From: Echinococcus granulosus
Lineage: Eukaryota > Platyhelminthes > Cestoda > Cyclophyllidea > Taeniidae
Assembly: GCF_000524195.1 (NCBI RefSeq)
Contig: NW_020170406.1
Span: 612,305 to 650,107 of the forward strand
Direction of reading: 5' to 3'
Length of the DNA stretch: 37,803 nucleotides
Part shown: positions 33,801 to 37,803 of the stretch, one piece after another
How the letters are laid out: every line of letters begins with the position of its first letter
Position numbering within the stretch: the stretch's first letter is position 1
The notes under the pieces: model-generated
What the model was told of the DNA's origin: nothing
Databases searched by the model: none
The model's input: the letters and a program-made list of their open reading frames with translations, nothing else
Translations under genes and position numbers: made by a program

Positions 33801-36800
33801 CATCATTGAGTCTTAAATAAGAATTTTTGCCCTAGGAATGTACTTACTTTTCTTACGCCTTTTATGAGACGACTGCCACTTTTAACATGCTTGCTACGCG
33901 GATCTACTGCAAATGGTAATCACTCTCATGTAGTCCAAATATTTTAGCTCTAAAATTATATCATATGTAGCTAATTCTCTTTTTCATTCAGGTGCTACTA
34001 AAAACCTTTAAAACAAATGTAATGACCTTCAGTCTAAGAACATCTAACTCGTTTGAAGCATGAGTTGATGAAACCACAGCTACCATGATCTTATAAAAAA
34101 CATGTCACTTATTTGTCAACTTGACATCTAATCTGTTGAGGACAGGAAGAACTAGCTTGACCCCCTTGAGTGAGGTCACTTGAACAGGCTTTGGTCATGA
34201 GGTGCTATTTAGGAATGGTTAATAGTGGTGAAAGTTACAAAGAAACCACTGAGCATAGCAACTATCCATAGGTTAAAGATGTACTACTCATGTGAAAGTG
34301 GCACAGTAATGCTTTTATTACGTGTTTAACACTTTGTTTTGGTTTCGAGGAGACTTAAGGCTCCGCTTTGGTACTTCCACAGAGTGGCATAGCTTCTTCT
34401 CAATGCCGGCAGCCCCAGTTTTATGCCTTTCACTCTCTGAGAAATCACGGGACGCTGTGGTATATTCTTTCCGTACATTCAACTTATGCAATTTAAAAAT
34501 TTTCCCGATGTCAGTAATGAATACTTCCAATGGTACTTGAACTCAAACCAAAACATATTCCGTGTTTTTAATTAAACACATTCGAGGCTTTTATGTAATT
34601 GCCTGTGTAGAAATATTAACTAACAAATGAGTATCTGTATCAAATGCACTCTTGTGATTTTTCAGCGGTTTAAAAGTGATTGACTTATGTATTTTTTCTT
34701 CTACCAAATTATTTTAAGGTTTAGTCCATAAGGTGTAGTAGAAATTGCTAAACTCTATTAAAATATCAAAGCTCATTAAAATGTAAAAATTTTCCAGCTT
34801 ATTCTTGATTAGGAAACAAAGTTAATGGTGGTAATTAATTAGCACTTTTTATTTAAAATTTGGATATGGCCTTGTCCACAGTTTTCATGAGTCAATCGAG
34901 TCTAATTTTGCTAAACCATTGAGATGTTTGTGTAAGAATTCAAAGGCAGAATACTTTTTTGCGTAAAGCTTTTGCTCCCTTAGAACCCAGACAGCTGACT
35001 TATTCGGAAACGCAACTTTTTAGACATTTTATCCTTCATGGACTGATTTGATTTGAAGCTGTTGGCAAACAGTTGTTCAGGTTTTATGCTGTAAGCAACA
35101 CATCAGGTTTCGAATTATTTCCCTCAAACGTTTTACTCCTTTGATCTATCAATAGCAATGTTTGCAGTTTGGCTTATTTATAATCTGATTTGCAATTTCA
35201 GTGAACTATCAAGAATTTTGGTGCACACTAAACTGAATAAATGTCAGAGAGCAGGGGCGCATCTCGGAAAGTTTACATACTACTGATTTATTGTCTAAAA
35301 GAATCACTGTGTTTGCAAAATAAAATATTTGATAGCATTATAGAATTTTTTAACGGAGCTTATGTTGGTTGGTAGGATAAAAGAAATAAAACTCAGTAAT
35401 TATGAATGAATGCGCGGCTACTTGCTTTTAATGCCGTCATCACGTCTGCATTCCAGCATAAATCATTGTCTTGATCTATTTGAATTAAACAAGATTAAAA
35501 CTTAGTGTAATTTGAATGATTGAACGTAAACAATGCTTCAAAGGCGAATAACACATTAAAGTGATTTAAAACCCTGGGCCATACGAATAGCATGATCAAT
35601 GAAAATGCCACTTATTTAAATGGGCTAATGAGAGGTTAAAATACTTCATACTAAAACTTTATTGAAATATGGAAGTATCACGCACCTACAATTCCGATAA
35701 ACATTTATTTCACATATTTGAAAGCAAGTAGCGATAGTTCTCTCTGCCATGACAACATAAGATGGCGTTGATAAGTGAAGATGCGACAGGAGGATTATAG
35801 CTGATTAGAAAAAAAGGGTCTTGTAGGGTAAAATTTTGGCCTTTGTTGGAATTCGACAAACTTTTTGTAAAGATTTGGGTCCCGGCCCTCAGTCAACTAA
35901 ACTTTGAACCATGATTTTGTAAACAAACCTAAATCAACATAGATTTTGTGCGTACACCCTTGCATCTTTTGCAAAAATATGATTTTTAAAGAAGCCGTCC
36001 ACTTATTCTACTTATTATGCAAACAAGAGTTTTAATTAAGAATATGAGACGGCAAAATAATTTAACTTTTTTTTTGACCGGCGACGAGTGTAATACGGGT
36101 CTTTTTTCCTAAAACTGTTTTTGGAGGGCTTTCGGTGTTACTTATTAATGTCTCAACTTTAATTTGGTAGATAATAATCGGGTCAAGTGATGGATTTTTC
36201 GTCAATAATAGAAAGTACTAATTTTGCTTAAACAAAAAAAATTCTTCCCCAATGCTCCGGACCTTAAAGTGCACAAATTTCTAGCAACAATTTTACATTC
36301 CTTGCTGGTTTTATTGACTTAGTATCATTGATAGCACCTGTTTAGCGTAAGTTACATTTTCAAGTTCTAATTTTATTACGCAGCAAAAGCTGCTAAGAAG
36401 GTTAAAACAACGCTTCCTGCGCATTTTATGAATCCAAACTCTCAGGTAATAGAAAGCACGATGCTAGTGGTGGGAAGTCCGCTGAGCTACTGAGTGTTAA
36501 ATGTCCCATTTACTTATGTCGGTAGTTTGAGTCAAGGAACCATTAATAGGTTAAAATTGGTACTTTTATGTTTAAATGGGATGTTGGACGCTATCACGTA
36601 GGAATTAGTTAATCAGTGTCTGTGAGAAGTTGCATTCTGTAAAACCATCTTGGTCCTTGTAATTTGTCACCTGAGGGAACTGACTTATGGCCAGACTGAA
36701 TATCTTTGTAATGATTGTATTCATATTCCATTGCTAATTTACCAGTGTAAGACAAATCGGAACAGCCCCTTTAGGTAAAGTGACTAATAATCCGAATGAA

Positions 36801-37803
36801 TGCTCACTAAAAGATAAAGTGATCTCACCAAATAGTGATTGAGATTATTCCATTGCATGATTAAGGGTGAAAAGGTAAAGCCACACTGGCATATTTAGGC
36901 GCTGGGCACCATGGTTACATGAAGCACTGCATCAAAATAGCCCATTGTGTTTGCGACGCTGCTTAAGAGCTGATCAGTTGATTATATTGTACAAATATTT
37001 AGAGCATCCTAAGCAATCTTTTTATTCAGGATTGATCCAGACAGAGAAGGCCCTCCACTTTCTACCTCCAACTCATAAGAATATGTACCACCACCTGCCT
37101 TACTTTTACAAACTATGAATAGGGTTGTTTAGATGGCATCGTTTAGATAGATAATAATGTCGTCAACAGTGCAGGTAAATGTAACCAACTAAAACACCAC
37201 TTTCTGTTAGAGATTACAAGTAGAAATAGGAGGTTTTACATTTCATGGTTGCATAACTAGGCCCTGTGGCTTATCTCCCCTTTGAACCATTCCCTTTAAT
37301 TGCAACGCAGTGTTACCTGACAAAACGCCCATTCTCAGTATTTCTCAAGTGTTGCTTTCATAGAGTCACAGCCACTTGACTGCGTGCCAGTTATAAACAT
37401 TTAATATTGTACAATCCCATAATTTTACCATAAGAGTTATCTTCTTTTTAAATATGCACATTAAGGAAATTCGAAGACATTTAAATAATGCTTTTAGTCA
37501 GGTCACGGTGTAGCACTATGCGTTGCTTGTCTACTGTCAACATATCGAGTAGTTATTCCTGGTCCTTATTGTGTTTACTGAATGTAACCAGTTACTTAAA
37601 AGCAAACCATGAGATGTTTTTCCTAAGCCCGAAAATCGACTTTTACTAAAACACTATAATGCTTTCCTCCAAGCATTCGTATTAAAAACCGACCATATCA
37701 CATTTAGCGACTTCATAGTCGAATTTATGGGATTAGATTTCTCAAAAATTATTTACCTAGAAGATCTTTGTTTATATCAGACGAAATTTTGCCAGACTAA
37801 AAT
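30842..37803. other. AT-rich sequence to window end, no gene recognised
   Basis: Nothing here resembles a known gene. Features of note are the GC-richer block at 33362-33560 with a hairpin, a segment open on both strands at 34318-34540, and a run of nine T at 36067-36075. I found no further copy of repeat R1 in this half of the window by eye. A diverged fragment could be missed. Confidence 0.55.
33362..33560. other. GC-richer island with hairpin, unidentified
   Basis: The block is GC-rich against AT-rich flanks and contains CCCCGCC (33428-33434) paired with GGCGG-T-GG (33441-33448) around a 6-base loop with one bulged T. A 67-codon minus-strand frame (33315-33518) covers part of it, but I recognise no domain. 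Its abrupt composition suggests an inserted repeat fragment or a regulatory or coding island. Neither is established. Confidence 0.4.

Noticed and set aside
1..37803. CRISPR arrays, operons, ribosome-binding sites, rRNA genes, phage modules
   Set aside because: None seen. No evenly spaced short direct repeats, no long co-directional frames and no rRNA-like blocks.

Overview
The window reads as non-coding eukaryotic, probably animal, DNA. It is AT-rich (upper 30s % GC by eye, not counted), has short open frames in all six frames, and lacks operons, ribosome-binding sites and any long coding frame. The longest frame is about 130 codons. At this base composition the stop density is roughly one per 14-15 codons, so a longest frame near 120-130 codons is about what chance gives in 37.8 kb on both strands. 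I recognise no protein domain, no convincing exon-intron series, and no rRNA, tRNA or CRISPR array. I cannot name the species.

The real structure is repetitive. The strongest result is a dispersed family of about 1.4-1.6 kb found four times: 1-690 (+, cut by the window edge), about 9670-11290 (+), about 14630-15990 (-) and about 21570-22950 (-). The copies are old, perhaps 60-70% identical by eye with many indels, but share anchor words in the same order and nearly the same spacing. I do not recognise the family. Its interior holds CACCAT-type and tetranucleotide simple repeats and a strand-biased purine/pyrimidine tract.

Two other relics are weaker. At 6124-6528 (-) a short retroelement-like C-terminal tail runs through a GGGGGAGGGG tract into an LTR-like segment with TGTTAA/TTAACA ends. 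At 26052-26642 a pair of inverted GGGTGGCCAAAA-type termini bounds 591 bp, like a decayed Tc1/mariner-type element or MITE.

The rest, including almost everything after 26.6 kb, is AT-rich sequence with no recognisable gene. It contains a few GC-richer islands (24.3, 27.3, 30.8 and 33.4 kb) and some hairpins. The window is best seen as intergenic or intronic sequence built up by ancient transposon insertions, not as a set of genes working together.
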